Positions 35,418 to 44,595 of a DNA stretch of 63,233 nucleotides are shown piece by piece; the first letter of the stretch is position 1, and each line of letters starts with the position of its first letter. The position numbers were made by a program, and so were the translations under genes. The stretch is from Candidatus Heimdallarchaeota archaeon B3_Heim (GTDB lineage: Archaea > Asgardarchaeota > Heimdallarchaeia > Hodarchaeales > Hodarchaeaceae). The notes beneath the pieces are model-generated. The model did no database searches and was not told where the DNA came from. It worked only from the letters and a program-made list of their open reading frames with translations. The stretch covers positions 1-63,233 of the forward strand of contig NJBF01000028.1 in NCBI GenBank assembly GCA_003144275.1. Direction: 5' to 3'.

Positions 35418-35747
35418 TTAAACCTTTAAATTTGATGAACGATTTGTTAATTGTATTTTAATCATTATTTTTCTTCCAAGCTTATCTAAAATGGTATCGA
35501 GTCCTTGTTCAAGAATTTCTTCTACAGTATAGCGATAAGTCGGCTTCAGGTTGTGTTGAACGCTTTTTCCAAGAAATAATAATACGAATTTTACAGGAAA
35601 GGTTCCAAAATCAGTTTTGATGGACTTTGAGATGATTCCTACCGAAATACCAGTTGAATCGCTAAAGCTTTTCTCACAGTACTTATGAAAATAAGGCCAT
35701 TCACTGAATTGTCCAACTACTGAAAATGTAATGACTACTTGAGTCAT
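35418..35747 (-). CDS. Hypothetical protein, 109 aa
   Basis: The frame opens at ATG 35747 (MTQVVITFSVVGQFSEWPYF) and converges on the DnaJ-like gene with 22 bases between stops. The protein looks like a small alpha/beta domain without membrane helix or signal. The region DFGTFPVKFVLLFLGKSVQH and the final KIMIKIQLTNRSS suggest beta strands of a folded unit. No family recognised. Confidence 0.55.
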   Translation of the reverse strand: MTQVVITFSVVGQFSEWPYFHKYCEKSFSDSTGISVGIISKSIKTDFGTFPVKFVLLFLGKSVQHNLKPTYRYTVEEILEQGLDTILDKLGRKIMIKIQLTNRSSNLKV

Positions 35748-35962
35748 ATTTCTTCACACACCTTGTCATATAACGTTAAAACAGCTCAATTTTTTAAATA
35801 TTGTTTGATTAGGTTATATTACGGTGGTAAGTTACGATTCCTTGATAATAAATTTTTGCAACTAATGCCTAGGAGTTTTTAACCTTAGGTGAATTTTAAC
35901 TCTTAAATCCCTAGAAATTCAAATTTCTCAGATTACAGCAAGCAAGAAGAAAGGTAACAGCG

Positions 35963-37504
35963 ATGACCTATCGTCGAGAGACTTGGAATCGATTTTTACA
36001 AACAATTCTACAGCGGATACCCCCTTTAATCTCGAGTTATTCATCCTCTGACCAGATGATACTTAGGACTGTGTTTGAAATTCTTTCTATAGGTGGGGTG
36101 AGTACTAAAGAGGAACGGGATAGATTTCTTACTAACATGGATCAATTCGTAAGAGAAACAATAGATGAAATGGACTATTTTCAAACACCCTTTTTATGGT
36201 TTTCAATTACTTTTTTTCTCAATTCACAACGTCTATTAGTTGAAGCAAGTTTCCATGCAGATGATTTCATACAATATCTTGTCAGAGTATTGCGAGGAGA
36301 CACAAACACACAAGGTTTTTTCCAACTTTTACAAAACAAAACTCCTCTAAAGGATCTTAAATGGGAAGCACTACAATATTACTGTAATGAGATACATGAC
36401 CCCTTAACAGAGATCCAAATGGACATCCTACGAGTTATCTATTCTATGGTTAATTCAGATCCCCTCCGTGCGATGGATCAGCATTATATAACACGTGAAA
36501 TTGTCAAAAAAGTCCGAGTACCAAAACAATTCCGGGGTTTACATCATTTATTTTCCCGTCTTGACTCAAGATGGGGAGTATGGATGTTTCCTGAGGCATT
36601 TGGACTAAGTATTTTATTGTTCAGATTAACTTTGGCCAAAACGCGTGAACTAGAATCTTTAATCGACTTTCTCGCCCCAGAGAATGTTGTTCTTGCAATG
36701 AGTAATGTTTATTGTAATCCTAATGACCCCAAATCCTTTTTTGGGTTTATTTATACACCTAGTGAGACAGTTACTCAATTAATAGCTTACTTTGAACAAA
36801 TACTTGGTAATGATGATCTATCAGATTTTCTGATAGAGCCAGTTATTTCAGCGCAAGCTGGGTCTTCATTAGCATTATATTCTTCAGGTAACGGGTGGGA
36901 GGATGTGTACATACCTCAACAATTTAAGAATGCAATTGAAAGTCGAAGAAGTATTAATCCAAACGATGTATCGTTAAAAATGGGATGTGTAACACCCCAA
37001 TTATCTAACAGACTGAATTACAAGCTACTGGAGTCTCCACAACAGGCCATTAGCGTATATATTAAAGCATACAAGGCTTTTTCATTTGGAAATCTACCTA
37101 TAAAACTTGGTGTAGATTATCATAACTCAGTGTTTTCTCAGGCCGATCTGGCATTACTAGCTAAGTTCTTCTCTAAGAAAATTGCTGGACCCACTTTCAC
37201 GGTTCGGAATATCCTCAGCGAGTTTTCACTTGATATGTTTTGGGTCGAAATTCCTCCTAAATGGGAATGCATAGCACCCAGATTTCTCCATTGGTTACCT
37301 TGGGCTTCGATTCTTTCAACTGCTGATAAGACCATCCTCATTGCTCCTCTCACCTTAAATTTATTCAATTGGATTGAGAATCAATTATCTTGGCATATCG
37401 AACACATACACACAGTTTTTCGTTCCAAAGGTCTACAGGAGGCGTGGTACGATTATCAAAAGGTATCTTGGAAAATCCCTCACATTTTAGATCTCAACAA
37501 ATGA
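35963..37504 (+). CDS. Hypothetical soluble protein, 513 aa
   Basis: 513 aa from ATG 35963, with AAGGTAA seven bases upstream. Predominantly alpha-helical in the first 250 residues (many amphipathic stretches such as QMILRTVFEILSIGGVSTKEERD) and mixed later. No membrane segment, P-loop or metal motif is apparent. Notable aromatic-rich spots are FHADDFIQYLVRVL and APRFLHWLPWASIL. I do not recognise the family. It stands about 120 bases upstream of the GTPase run and could belong to it. Confidence 0.65.
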   Translation: MTYRRETWNRFLQTILQRIPPLISSYSSSDQMILRTVFEILSIGGVSTKEERDRFLTNMDQFVRETIDEMDYFQTPFLWFSITFFLNSQRLLVEASFHADDFIQYLVRVLRGDTNTQGFFQLLQNKTPLKDLKWEALQYYCNEIHDPLTEIQMDILRVIYSMVNSDPLRAMDQHYITREIVKKVRVPKQFRGLHHLFSRLDSRWGVWMFPEAFGLSILLFRLTLAKTRELESLIDFLAPENVVLAMSNVYCNPNDPKSFFGFIYTPSETVTQLIAYFEQILGNDDLSDFLIEPVISAQAGSSLALYSSGNGWEDVYIPQQFKNAIESRRSINPNDVSLKMGCVTPQLSNRLNYKLLESPQQAISVYIKAYKAFSFGNLPIKLGVDYHNSVFSQADLALLAKFFSKKIAGPTFTVRNILSEFSLDMFWVEIPPKWECIAPRFLHWLPWASILSTADKTILIAPLTLNLFNWIENQLSWHIEHIHTVFRSKGLQEAWYDYQKVSWKIPHILDLNK

Positions 37505-37624
37505 GCCTCAACCCTAATCACTCTAAGAAAGGATAAATTCTTTTGAGAATATTTTTATATGAAAAGGGAAACATCAATTTGTTAGGAAACTTTATCTTAT
37601 GATTGAACAGGAGCTTGATGAGAC

Positions 37625-37906
37625 TTGGTTAGATTAATTTTCAAAAATCGAACGTTTTCAGAAGGTAGAGAAGAATCTGGGGATGCCGTTCTTATTCTTG
37701 ATGAAGCTACCCAAACTGGAAAGTTAGAATACTCTCCTGACGCTGGACTAGTCATGCGTAGAACAGCCCGAAGACAAGCTGAGAGTATTTGTAAATCAGG
37801 ATTCTTATTGGGGAGTGGTAAACGACTTGGAATTGGTTTCAAGCTTGAATCCGAAGAAGATTCGATTGGCGATCGATTGACTCAAATAGGTCACGAAAAT
37901 CGGTAA
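37625..37906 (+). CDS. Small hypothetical protein upstream of the GTPase gene, 93 aa
   Basis: TTG start with AGGAG about ten bases upstream. The stop lies one base before the TTG of the GTPase gene, so the two are tightly coupled. The product has a beta-rich start (VRLIFKNRTFSEGREESGD), the segment LEYSPDAGLVMRRTARRQAE with a basic helix, and CKSGFLLGSGKRLGIGFKL. No family recognised. Its coupling makes it a candidate regulator or partner of the GTPase, which is inference from position only. Confidence 0.6.
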   Translation: MVRLIFKNRTFSEGREESGDAVLILDEATQTGKLEYSPDAGLVMRRTARRQAESICKSGFLLGSGKRLGIGFKLESEEDSIGDRLTQIGHENR

Positions 37907-37907
37907 A

Positions 37908-38462
37908 TTGGCATGTCCAATGTCTGCTGGTGAGACGTTTAAAGTTTTAATATGCGGAGATTATGCAGTAGGTAAAACTACGTTTGTGAAAACATTTCTA
38001 GATGAGGATAAAGCATTTCTAGAAGGGTATAAACCAACTATAGGCGTAGATATTGCTCGAAAGACTTTCACTCTTGACTCCACAGAAATTTGTTTTCAAA
38101 TCTGGGATTTATCAGGCCAACAATCGTTCAAAACAATACGTCCTCAATTCTACAATAGAAGTGATGGAGTAATACTAGTTTTTGATATTACACGAAGAGA
38201 TTCCTTTACTAATCTCTCTTCGTGGCTTGAAGAAATTCTTGATCAAACAGGAAGAATCCCTATTGTAGTGGTAGGAAATAAAATAGATCTAGTGAATAAG
38301 ATTGAGGATATTGTTCCCCAACAAGAAGCTAAGGAATATGTTGATCATGTATCCTCGTTAACGGGAATAAACGCTCCGTATATACAAGCTTCTGCAATTA
38401 ATAGACAATATAATTTCGATCCGTTCATTACTTTAGGGAAACTTCTTATCGAAAAACAATGA
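37908..38462 (+). CDS. Rab/Ras-like small GTPase
   Basis: About 184 aa, single GTPase domain with all five G motifs: G1 GDYAVGKTTF, G2 Thr in YKPTIGVD, G3 WDLSGQQSF, G4 VVVGNKIDL and G5 near IQASAIN. The WDxxGQ form, the PTIGVD switch and the spacing are Rab/Ras-superfamily features, typical of eukaryotes and abundant in Asgard archaea. The catalytic-type Gln is present. No C-terminal Cys for prenylation. The start is TTG 37908, or ATG 37920 (MSAGETFKVLICGD), which fits the family better. It lies in a run of four genes with a metallophosphoesterase and a DUF63 protein. Confidence 0.93.
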   Translation: MACPMSAGETFKVLICGDYAVGKTTFVKTFLDEDKAFLEGYKPTIGVDIARKTFTLDSTEICFQIWDLSGQQSFKTIRPQFYNRSDGVILVFDITRRDSFTNLSSWLEEILDQTGRIPIVVVGNKIDLVNKIEDIVPQQEAKEYVDHVSSLTGINAPYIQASAINRQYNFDPFITLGKLLIEKQ

Positions 38463-38466
38463 ACAC

Positions 38467-39396
38467 TTGCATCAGAAGGTGAAAGGATTTCAGATATTAG
38501 CCCTAACGGACATTCACGGGAATGTAAAGGCTACCAGAAGCCTAGTTAAGCATTTAAATAAACATTCCTATAACATTGACTTAATAACAATAGCTGGTGA
38601 TTTACCTGCGACAACGTCATTGCCTGTTATGGTCCACTATATGATAAAGCATCCACTTAATGCATTGTCCAAAAAAAACTATACTCGCTGGGTATACAAA
38701 GGTAAAGGGAGAAAATCTTTTGTCAGTAAGCAAATTTCCTCTATTAAAGAGATACTAAACCTCTTATCTTCTCTTAAGATTCCCATAATTTACATACCTG
38801 GTAATGTGGATAGTTATGAAGCTATAAAATTCATTCGAGATTGGAAGAAGACAAAAATCAATGTTCTCGACTCAAATTCTTACGAAGGGCATGGAATGAA
38901 AATTATCGGGACAGGTGGTGCAATTATTCCTCCCTATTACTCAGAACCAATATGTGATCATGAATATCTTGAAGTGGACTATGCAGAGAAGTGGGATCGC
39001 GTGATTGAGGGTACTTCTTTCTCTAGCAAGGAAAAAATGAAGAATGTTGATATTCTACTTACTCATGAACCTCCACAGTTTGAAGCCGAATTTGATGATA
39101 AGAATGTTGTAAAAGGAGGATCTCAAAGAGTTTCGGAAATCGTGAAACAGACTAACCCAAGATTAGTTATTTTTGGTCATTATCATGAATTCTCTCTGAC
39201 TAAAAACGTAAATGAAGTCACTTATGTCAACCCTGGCCCATTAGCATGCTATTATTTTGCATTAATTAATATTACACCTGAAAAAGTCGAGGTTTCACTT
39301 AATGAGTTACCGCCAGCGAAGTTAGATAGCATAAATAAGATATATTCAAAAAGAACAGCCAAAAACGTCTTTTATCGCTCTGTACGGTTTGTCTAG
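38467..39396 (+). CDS. Calcineurin-like metallophosphoesterase
   Basis: 309 aa. The five metal-site motifs are visible: LTDIHGN, IAGDLPA, YIPGNVDS, LLTHEPP and FGHYHEF. The two-metal enzyme hydrolyses phosphomono- or diesters; the substrate is unknown. The TTG start is four bases after the GTPase stop and the next gene starts two bases after this stop, so GTPase, phosphoesterase and DUF63 protein form one transcript. The family also contains Vps29, but this protein is longer and has intact catalytic residues, so I do not equate it with Vps29. Confidence 0.87.
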   Translation: MHQKVKGFQILALTDIHGNVKATRSLVKHLNKHSYNIDLITIAGDLPATTSLPVMVHYMIKHPLNALSKKNYTRWVYKGKGRKSFVSKQISSIKEILNLLSSLKIPIIYIPGNVDSYEAIKFIRDWKKTKINVLDSNSYEGHGMKIIGTGGAIIPPYYSEPICDHEYLEVDYAEKWDRVIEGTSFSSKEKMKNVDILLTHEPPQFEAEFDDKNVVKGGSQRVSEIVKQTNPRLVIFGHYHEFSLTKNVNEVTYVNPGPLACYYFALINITPEKVEVSLNELPPAKLDSINKIYSKRTAKNVFYRSVRFV

Positions 39397-39398
39397 TC

Positions 39399-40373
39399 AT
39401 GGCTACACTCCAAAATTCCATTCAAGACTTTTTCACAATGCTCATGGATGACTTAGGACTACTATTTTCAGATCCTATCTCATTTTTCGATACTTATTTC
39501 TTTTCAGCTCCTGGGTATAACCTCTATAATACCATTACGTACACCACAATTGGTATTTTAGCTATTCTAATTGTGGGAAAGATTATTATCAATCTCAATA
39601 AGTGGGGGGTTCGACGCTGGGGTGAAGATTCATTTACTCCAGTACAAATGGATAATGAATTTTTCATTGCCATACTCCCTTACATTTTCATTGGTTCTTC
39701 ATTACGAGCATTACAGGATGTAGCGACTGACGGGAAGATTCTATCACCCTATGAATTTTTTGCGGATAGAGTCTTTGTCACTCCTGGAGTATATATTGTG
39801 ACCATACTCCTAACCATAATACTAGGAATTGCGTCCATAATTATTTCCCAGGAATATTTACAAGATCGTAAGCATGTTTCAAATTGGAGATTTACTTTTG
39901 CAGCAATCGGAATTGTGTTAGAACTCGTTCTAATTTTACCGTTCATCCCTCTATTGGTCGAAGATCAATCAAACATGTTCGGGGGCTTTGCAATTGTTTT
40001 GACAACTGGACTTTTCGCTGTTCTCTTTCATTATTCTGCTGATTGGTTCTCGCAAAAATTTTTCTCTGATGTTCCTATTAGAAGAGAGGAGAAATTTGCT
40101 ATGATTACTCAAATGTTTGACGCTACGAATACAGTGATTGCGATTGAGTTCTTTATGTACGAAGAAAAACACTACCTTCCTGCGCTTCTATTCCAATCAC
40201 CAGTTGGATCTTGGTCCTTTTTATTCATAAAATTTGGGGTAGTTTTGTTCTTTCTTTGGGCATTACGTGGATTTGAAAACAGGAATTTAGAACGCTGGTT
40301 ATTATGGGTAGTATTCCTTCTCGGGTTGGCAACAGGTACCAGAGATTTTCTTAGACTGATAACAAATACATAA
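39399..40373 (+). CDS. DUF63-family membrane protein
   Basis: 324 aa with about seven to eight membrane helices. GYNLYNTITYTTIG near the N-terminus, YIFIGSSLRALQDVATDGKI in the first third, and MITQMFDATNTVIAIEFF later are the hallmark segments of archaeal DUF63 (PF01889). Function unknown. The family is almost confined to archaea, which supports the domain assignment of the organism. It follows the phosphoesterase gene by two bases. Confidence 0.82.
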   Translation: MATLQNSIQDFFTMLMDDLGLLFSDPISFFDTYFFSAPGYNLYNTITYTTIGILAILIVGKIIINLNKWGVRRWGEDSFTPVQMDNEFFIAILPYIFIGSSLRALQDVATDGKILSPYEFFADRVFVTPGVYIVTILLTIILGIASIIISQEYLQDRKHVSNWRFTFAAIGIVLELVLILPFIPLLVEDQSNMFGGFAIVLTTGLFAVLFHYSADWFSQKFFSDVPIRREEKFAMITQMFDATNTVIAIEFFMYEEKHYLPALLFQSPVGSWSFLFIKFGVVLFFLWALRGFENRNLERWLLWVVFLLGLATGTRDFLRLITNT

Positions 40374-40390
40374 TCGAATTTCAAATTATC

Positions 40391-41170
40391 CTAGATACGC
40401 ACTGTTGTCTCTAATCGGATTCCCTTTCGATCGACTGTCATTGGGACGGATATTGGAAGAAGAACTGATTTCCAAGCTTTTTGTACGGAAAAATTAATAG
40501 AAATCTTTCCAGCCCCGACGCGCCCAAAAGAAATATCAAAGACAAAATCAGCAATATGAGAGGCTAGTACCTCAATGTTTGGATCATGTAAATTCTTTAC
40601 CATTAGTATAAAATGCAGTCCTGATCCTAAATCTCGAACGACGTATTTTAGTGTTTCGATTGCAATTGAGACACTTTCAATAGAATTTGTACGAAGTAAT
40701 GAGGAGATAGAATGAATACAGGTACATACATCATTGTATTGCATTATTTCAGGTATAAACCTTCTAGTGAAGAAACGAAGGGAATCTTGGGCATATCTAT
40801 CCTCTAGATCAACCCCTGCGTCAGATTGGTATCCAATTACTGCGCCTTCTGCAGCTATTCTGGCCGAAAATGCGTCCATGAATTGCCATTTTTCCCCAGC
40901 AACAACGTACGGTTCAAGTTGAAAATTATAAATGCCTAACTCCTCCACAATCTCGTTTGGCCTTCCATCATAATTTAGATAAACAACCTTTTCAGTAGCT
41001 CCTGTTTTTAGCATACTAAACAGAATTTGTTGAGTAAAAACTTCAAATTTTGTGCCAGGTTCTCCCAGAACGAGAATAACACTCTTGTTTGGTATACCAG
41101 GGTCATCTTCACCACCGAGAAACAGATCTATCGATTGAACCCCAGTTCGAATAGTATTTTCTGATTTCAT
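40391..41170 (-). CDS. KaiC/RecA-like protein with degenerate Walker A
   Basis: 259 aa, the fold and order of KaiC/RadA-type domains: RTGVQSIDLFLGGEDDPGIP (KaiC-like entry), SVILVLGEPGTKFEVFTQQIL in the P-loop position, and VVYLNYDGRPNEIVEELG after it. The normal GxxGxGKT/S loop reads GEPGTKFE, with no GK-S/T pair, so nucleotide binding by a standard P-loop is doubtful. A hydrophobic strand GLHFILMVKNLHD stands where Walker B would be. The gene converges with the DUF63 gene and diverges from the hydrolase pseudoenzyme across a perfect palindrome. Confidence 0.75.
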   Translation of the reverse strand: MKSENTIRTGVQSIDLFLGGEDDPGIPNKSVILVLGEPGTKFEVFTQQILFSMLKTGATEKVVYLNYDGRPNEIVEELGIYNFQLEPYVVAGEKWQFMDAFSARIAAEGAVIGYQSDAGVDLEDRYAQDSLRFFTRRFIPEIMQYNDVCTCIHSISSLLRTNSIESVSIAIETLKYVVRDLGSGLHFILMVKNLHDPNIEVLASHIADFVFDISFGRVGAGKISINFSVQKAWKSVLLPISVPMTVDRKGIRLETTVRI

Positions 41171-41195
41171 TTCTTCACCGAGAAACCCATAAACT

Positions 41196-41215
41196 AAAAA
41201 GATATATATCTTTTT
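41196..41215. promoter_or_regulatory. Perfect 20-bp palindrome in a divergent promoter region
   Basis: AAAAAGATAT followed by its exact reverse complement ATATCTTTTT, centred between the KaiC-like gene (start 41170, reverse) and the hydrolase-like gene (start 41327, forward). GATATATATC at the centre can serve as a TATA box in either direction. It is about 35 bases from the reverse start, a suitable distance for a short-leader archaeal transcript, and 112 or more from the forward start. Confidence 0.5.
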
Positions 41216-41326
41216 GGAAATGATTAAAGGTCGTTATTTCTCTAACTTTACTGAATTTCCAATGTGCTACCTCTCGCGTTCCAATATCGTATAAACTGAC
41301 AGAGATCTTGTGAAAAAGCTGAAAGA

Positions 41327-42109
41327 GTGATTAAAATGCATGATGTAGACCCCCTTGCCTTACCTTTCGAATTTCAAGGTACTGATGAAAATAAAAACAT
41401 TAGTTGTCTATTATTACACTCTTTTACTGCCTCACCAAGTGAAGTTCGTCCATTAGGCCTGTATCTTCGAAATAAAGGTTTTTCTGGGATTGCTCCCTTG
41501 CTTCCTGGTCATGGAAGTGTACCAGAAGATCTTGGAAACACCACATGGTTAGATTGGTATGCTGTCGCCCGTGATTCCTTATACTACTTGAAGGATTTAT
41601 ATTCACATGTTTTTGTTATTGGAGTTGCCCTTGGATCTGTACTCGCTACAATTTTGGCTGCTTCTCATCTTAGTGTAAGGATTAATGGTCTAATTTTAAT
41701 TTCCCCAAGTCAGCATTCTCCCTCAACACTAGTGAAAAATATTCTTCCCTTTGTAAAATTCTTTAAGAAGGATTTTGCCATGGTTGAAGAGAATGTGAGT
41801 GACGATCTTCGTGACCAGGGGCAATTTTTCTATTCCAAACGTCCTACTACAGCTCTAATTGAATTATACAGAGTAATTGGTTTTACTAATCATCGATTAG
41901 AAAATATTTTTCAACCTACTCTTGTTGTTAATACCCAAACTGCTGAAGGATCAGTTGATTTCATTTTTGATAAACTTACCAACGCGAAAGAAAAGAGAAA
42001 GTACACGATGAACACTTCCTCTTTACGCTGGTACTTAAATTCCTCAGAAGGAAAACCTGCTTTTAATGAAATTGCAGATTTTATGAAAAATACCATTAAA
42101 ATAGGTTGA
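41327..42109 (+). CDS. Alpha/beta-hydrolase (Est30/monoacylglycerol-lipase type) lacking catalytic residues
   Basis: 260 aa. The fold follows Est30-type carboxylesterases: LLLHSFTASPSEVRPLGLYL (oxyanion region), LLPGHGSVPEDLGNTTWLDW, and the nucleophile elbow. The elbow reads GVALGS, where the family has GLSMGG, so Ala101 replaces the catalytic Ser. Where Est30 has Asp in DHVV and His in SYHV, this protein has TAEGSV and TSSLRW. All three triad positions appear changed, so it is probably a non-enzymatic binding protein. GTG start at 41327 or ATG at 41336 (MHDVDPLALP). Fold sure, loss of activity inferred from motifs. Confidence 0.82.
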   Translation: MIKMHDVDPLALPFEFQGTDENKNISCLLLHSFTASPSEVRPLGLYLRNKGFSGIAPLLPGHGSVPEDLGNTTWLDWYAVARDSLYYLKDLYSHVFVIGVALGSVLATILAASHLSVRINGLILISPSQHSPSTLVKNILPFVKFFKKDFAMVEENVSDDLRDQGQFFYSKRPTTALIELYRVIGFTNHRLENIFQPTLVVNTQTAEGSVDFIFDKLTNAKEKRKYTMNTSSLRWYLNSSEGKPAFNEIADFMKNTIKIG

Positions 42110-42141
42110 AAAACTACAAATCGAAGAAAGATCTGTCCAAA

Positions 42142-43776
42142 TTAGCGATATCGCTTCGGTAAAACACGATAGAATATGCTGGCAATAGGTAAGCTAATCT
42201 TTAGGAACAGGTTCCAAGATAGGATTGGAAAGAAGCGTGGAATCCGCGTACTTTCAAGTTTTCCGGGATTAAAAATCTTATACGGATCCATTTTCTTTTT
42301 TAGTCTTTTGATTTTCCGTACATTTTCACCATCTTCTTTTTTTGGATAGGGACTGAGCCATAACCCACCGTTATTGTATGTTGAACCATTAACAGTCCAA
42401 GCAATACGAATTACTTGAAAAGTTCTGAACCAATGGAACAAATAGGGTATAGAACCTAGAATTGGTAAAGAGCGTTTGCGTTGATCGGTGGGAAACCAAA
42501 CCATAACCATGGAATTACGATTATTTAGCGCTACTATTTCCACACTGTATTTTTCTTCCTGAAACCACTTACTTAAGTAGGCTAAAAAGCTTCTCAGAAC
42601 GTCAGATGGAACAATGACTTCGCTAACAATTAATGAAGGACCCCCTCTCTTTAATCGCAGAGTGTAGAATCGATCATCCCATAATTCTTGTGCAATATTA
42701 GTTGGCAAAATATCGTCTAATAATTCCGACCCTCTTTGAGAATCACTCCAATCTGTCTCTAAGAAGGTTGCTGAAATCATACCAGAATCAGCATTCTTTA
42801 TGATCGATCCTAATTCCTCATCATTTGTGATCCACTTGAGGCTAACTTGATCAATATATCGTAAATAGAAAGGATTCATGGTTTGGAGTAGGTTAAACTT
42901 TTCCAAACCAATTTCACGTGATTTTGGTTGGATAGCAATATGATGTACGGGTATTTTTGGACGAACCTTCAAAGTTGCTTTCCAAATTACTCCTATAGTT
43001 CCAAAATTTCCTATAAAATCTGAAGGGTTATCTAAAACGAAAACTTCCCCATTAGTCCCTATTATTGATACAGAATGAACACTTTGAGTAATATCCCCAA
43101 ATTTACTACTGCCAATCCCATATCCACCAGAGGCTATCCAGCCCCCAATAGATGATGAAGGAGCCGAGGAAGGATAAGTGTAGAGGTCATACCCGTTTTT
43201 CTCTAAGAATTCTCTTAATCGTCTCCAAGTTATACCTGTTTCAACTTCTACAGTGTTTGTTTCTGTATTCACAGATAAAATTTCCTTAATCTGAGTGAAA
43301 ATAAGTATAATTCCATTTTGGGTAGGTAAAGCTCCCCCATATCCACCTGTTCCTGCTCCTCGAGGTATTAAAGGAATAGCAAATTCTTCACACAACCTAA
43401 TGATTGCTTTTACTTCCTGATGATCTTTAGGTTGCACTACGGCCAAAACATCGAAATCGTATAATATCTTACCAAGTTTTGGAAGATCTGCTACATCTCG
43501 GGAATATAATAATCTTTCAAACTTCTTACGATAAACTCGTAATCCTTCAGATTGCAGGTGATCTAATCGTCTATGAATCAAAGTTCTTTCTGTTCTTAAC
43601 CGAGAGAAATAGATTATTATACCTGAACCACCTAGAACTGTTACCATAATTGTGATTACCCATAAAATATTTACAAAGGATGGATCTAGGTTAATTAGTC
43701 TAGTTATAAGAAACATACCAGCACAGATAAGCAAAACGGTAATTATCTGTGTAATAATCTTATCGTATGTGTGCAT
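42142..43776 (-). CDS. Membrane-anchored FAD-linked oxidoreductase (GlcD/DHCR24-like)
   Basis: 544 aa. Two N-terminal membrane helices (about residues 10-30 and 38-60) precede a PCMH-type FAD domain: VVQPKDHQEVKAIIRLCEEF, IPRGAGTGGYGGALP, and YPSSAPSSSIGGWIASGGYG, then GTIGVIWKATLKV. The C-terminus has KMDPYKIFNPGKL, the usual end of FAD-linked oxidases. Members oxidise hydroxy acids, sterols or other lipids. A membrane anchor and lack of an Fe-S domain favour a lipid or quinone-linked substrate, but this is inference. Single gene, converging with the hydrolase-like gene. Confidence 0.83.
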   Translation of the reverse strand: MHTYDKIITQIITVLLICAGMFLITRLINLDPSFVNILWVITIMVTVLGGSGIIIYFSRLRTERTLIHRRLDHLQSEGLRVYRKKFERLLYSRDVADLPKLGKILYDFDVLAVVQPKDHQEVKAIIRLCEEFAIPLIPRGAGTGGYGGALPTQNGIILIFTQIKEILSVNTETNTVEVETGITWRRLREFLEKNGYDLYTYPSSAPSSSIGGWIASGGYGIGSSKFGDITQSVHSVSIIGTNGEVFVLDNPSDFIGNFGTIGVIWKATLKVRPKIPVHHIAIQPKSREIGLEKFNLLQTMNPFYLRYIDQVSLKWITNDEELGSIIKNADSGMISATFLETDWSDSQRGSELLDDILPTNIAQELWDDRFYTLRLKRGGPSLIVSEVIVPSDVLRSFLAYLSKWFQEEKYSVEIVALNNRNSMVMVWFPTDQRKRSLPILGSIPYLFHWFRTFQVIRIAWTVNGSTYNNGGLWLSPYPKKEDGENVRKIKRLKKKMDPYKIFNPGKLESTRIPRFFPILSWNLFLKISLPIASIFYRVLPKRYR

Positions 43777-43947
43777 ACAACTCCAGCAGTTTTTTTTTAT
43801 GTTAGAAGTTTATTAAAAAGTTATTGTACAAAGAATTTTTGAGTAGATGAAGACAAAGTCTCTTCAATCGAATGGATGAAGGCACACCTCCTAATAGTTC
43901 CCTTATGTTTGAATTACTTGATTAATTGACTGGAGCGCTTATTAAAA

Positions 43948-44589
43948 GTGGCAAACAAAGAGATAAAATATATCTTATTTGATTTTGACGGAACTCTAAT
44001 TGATAGTATGCCTTTCTTGGAAAAAAATGCTGTAACATTGTTAATGCGACATTTCTCTTACTCAGAACAGGAAGCACAGACTAAATATCGAGAAACAACT
44101 GGTTTACCTTTTATTCAACAGATGGAGATCATTGCCCCAAACCATACTCAAAATTCTACAATTGTTGATGAATTTGAAAAAATGAAACTGGAGCTTATAT
44201 ATGAACAGCATCCATTCAACGATGCATTGGCAGTATTACAAAGGTTGAAGGAACAAGGTTACTTATTAGGTATATCTAGTGGCACGATTGAATCAATTAT
44301 CACTACTTACCTAAAAAAAATAGATTTTGATTTGGTAAATGATATTCTAGGGTTTAGACAAGGATTCGAGAAGGGTGCTGACCATTTCAATTATGTCATG
44401 AAGAATCATTCACTTTCCCAATCACAAATCTTATTTGTCGGTGATTCCTTACATGACGCGAAACGCGCAAAAGACAATCAAATTACATTTATTGGACGAA
44501 TTGGAATGTTTACAAAATCGCATTTTGAAAATGTAATTCCCAATTGTCCTATCATCCACAAATTAAATGAGATCTTCAATCGATTATAA
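43948..44589 (+). CDS. HAD-family phosphatase (Gph-like)
   Basis: 213 aa. HAD motif I is FDFDGTLIDS with the nucleophile Asp, motif II lies in GYLLGISSGT, and motif IV in ILFVGDSLHDAKRAKD. The helical cap is inserted after motif I, as in phosphoglycolate phosphatase and beta-phosphoglucomutase relatives. The substrate is unknown. GTG start. The next gene starts six bases after the stop, so it leads a three-gene run with the AN1-finger protein and the site-2-type protease. Confidence 0.88.
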   Translation: MANKEIKYILFDFDGTLIDSMPFLEKNAVTLLMRHFSYSEQEAQTKYRETTGLPFIQQMEIIAPNHTQNSTIVDEFEKMKLELIYEQHPFNDALAVLQRLKEQGYLLGISSGTIESIITTYLKKIDFDLVNDILGFRQGFEKGADHFNYVMKNHSLSQSQILFVGDSLHDAKRAKDNQITFIGRIGMFTKSHFENVIPNCPIIHKLNEIFNRL

Positions 44590-44595
44590 GAAAAT

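Noticed and set aside
38467..39396. Metallophosphoesterase as an archaeal Vps29 (retromer) homologue
   Set aside because: It is about 120 residues longer than Vps29, keeps all catalytic motifs, and no Vps35/26-like gene is nearby; only the general family is supported.
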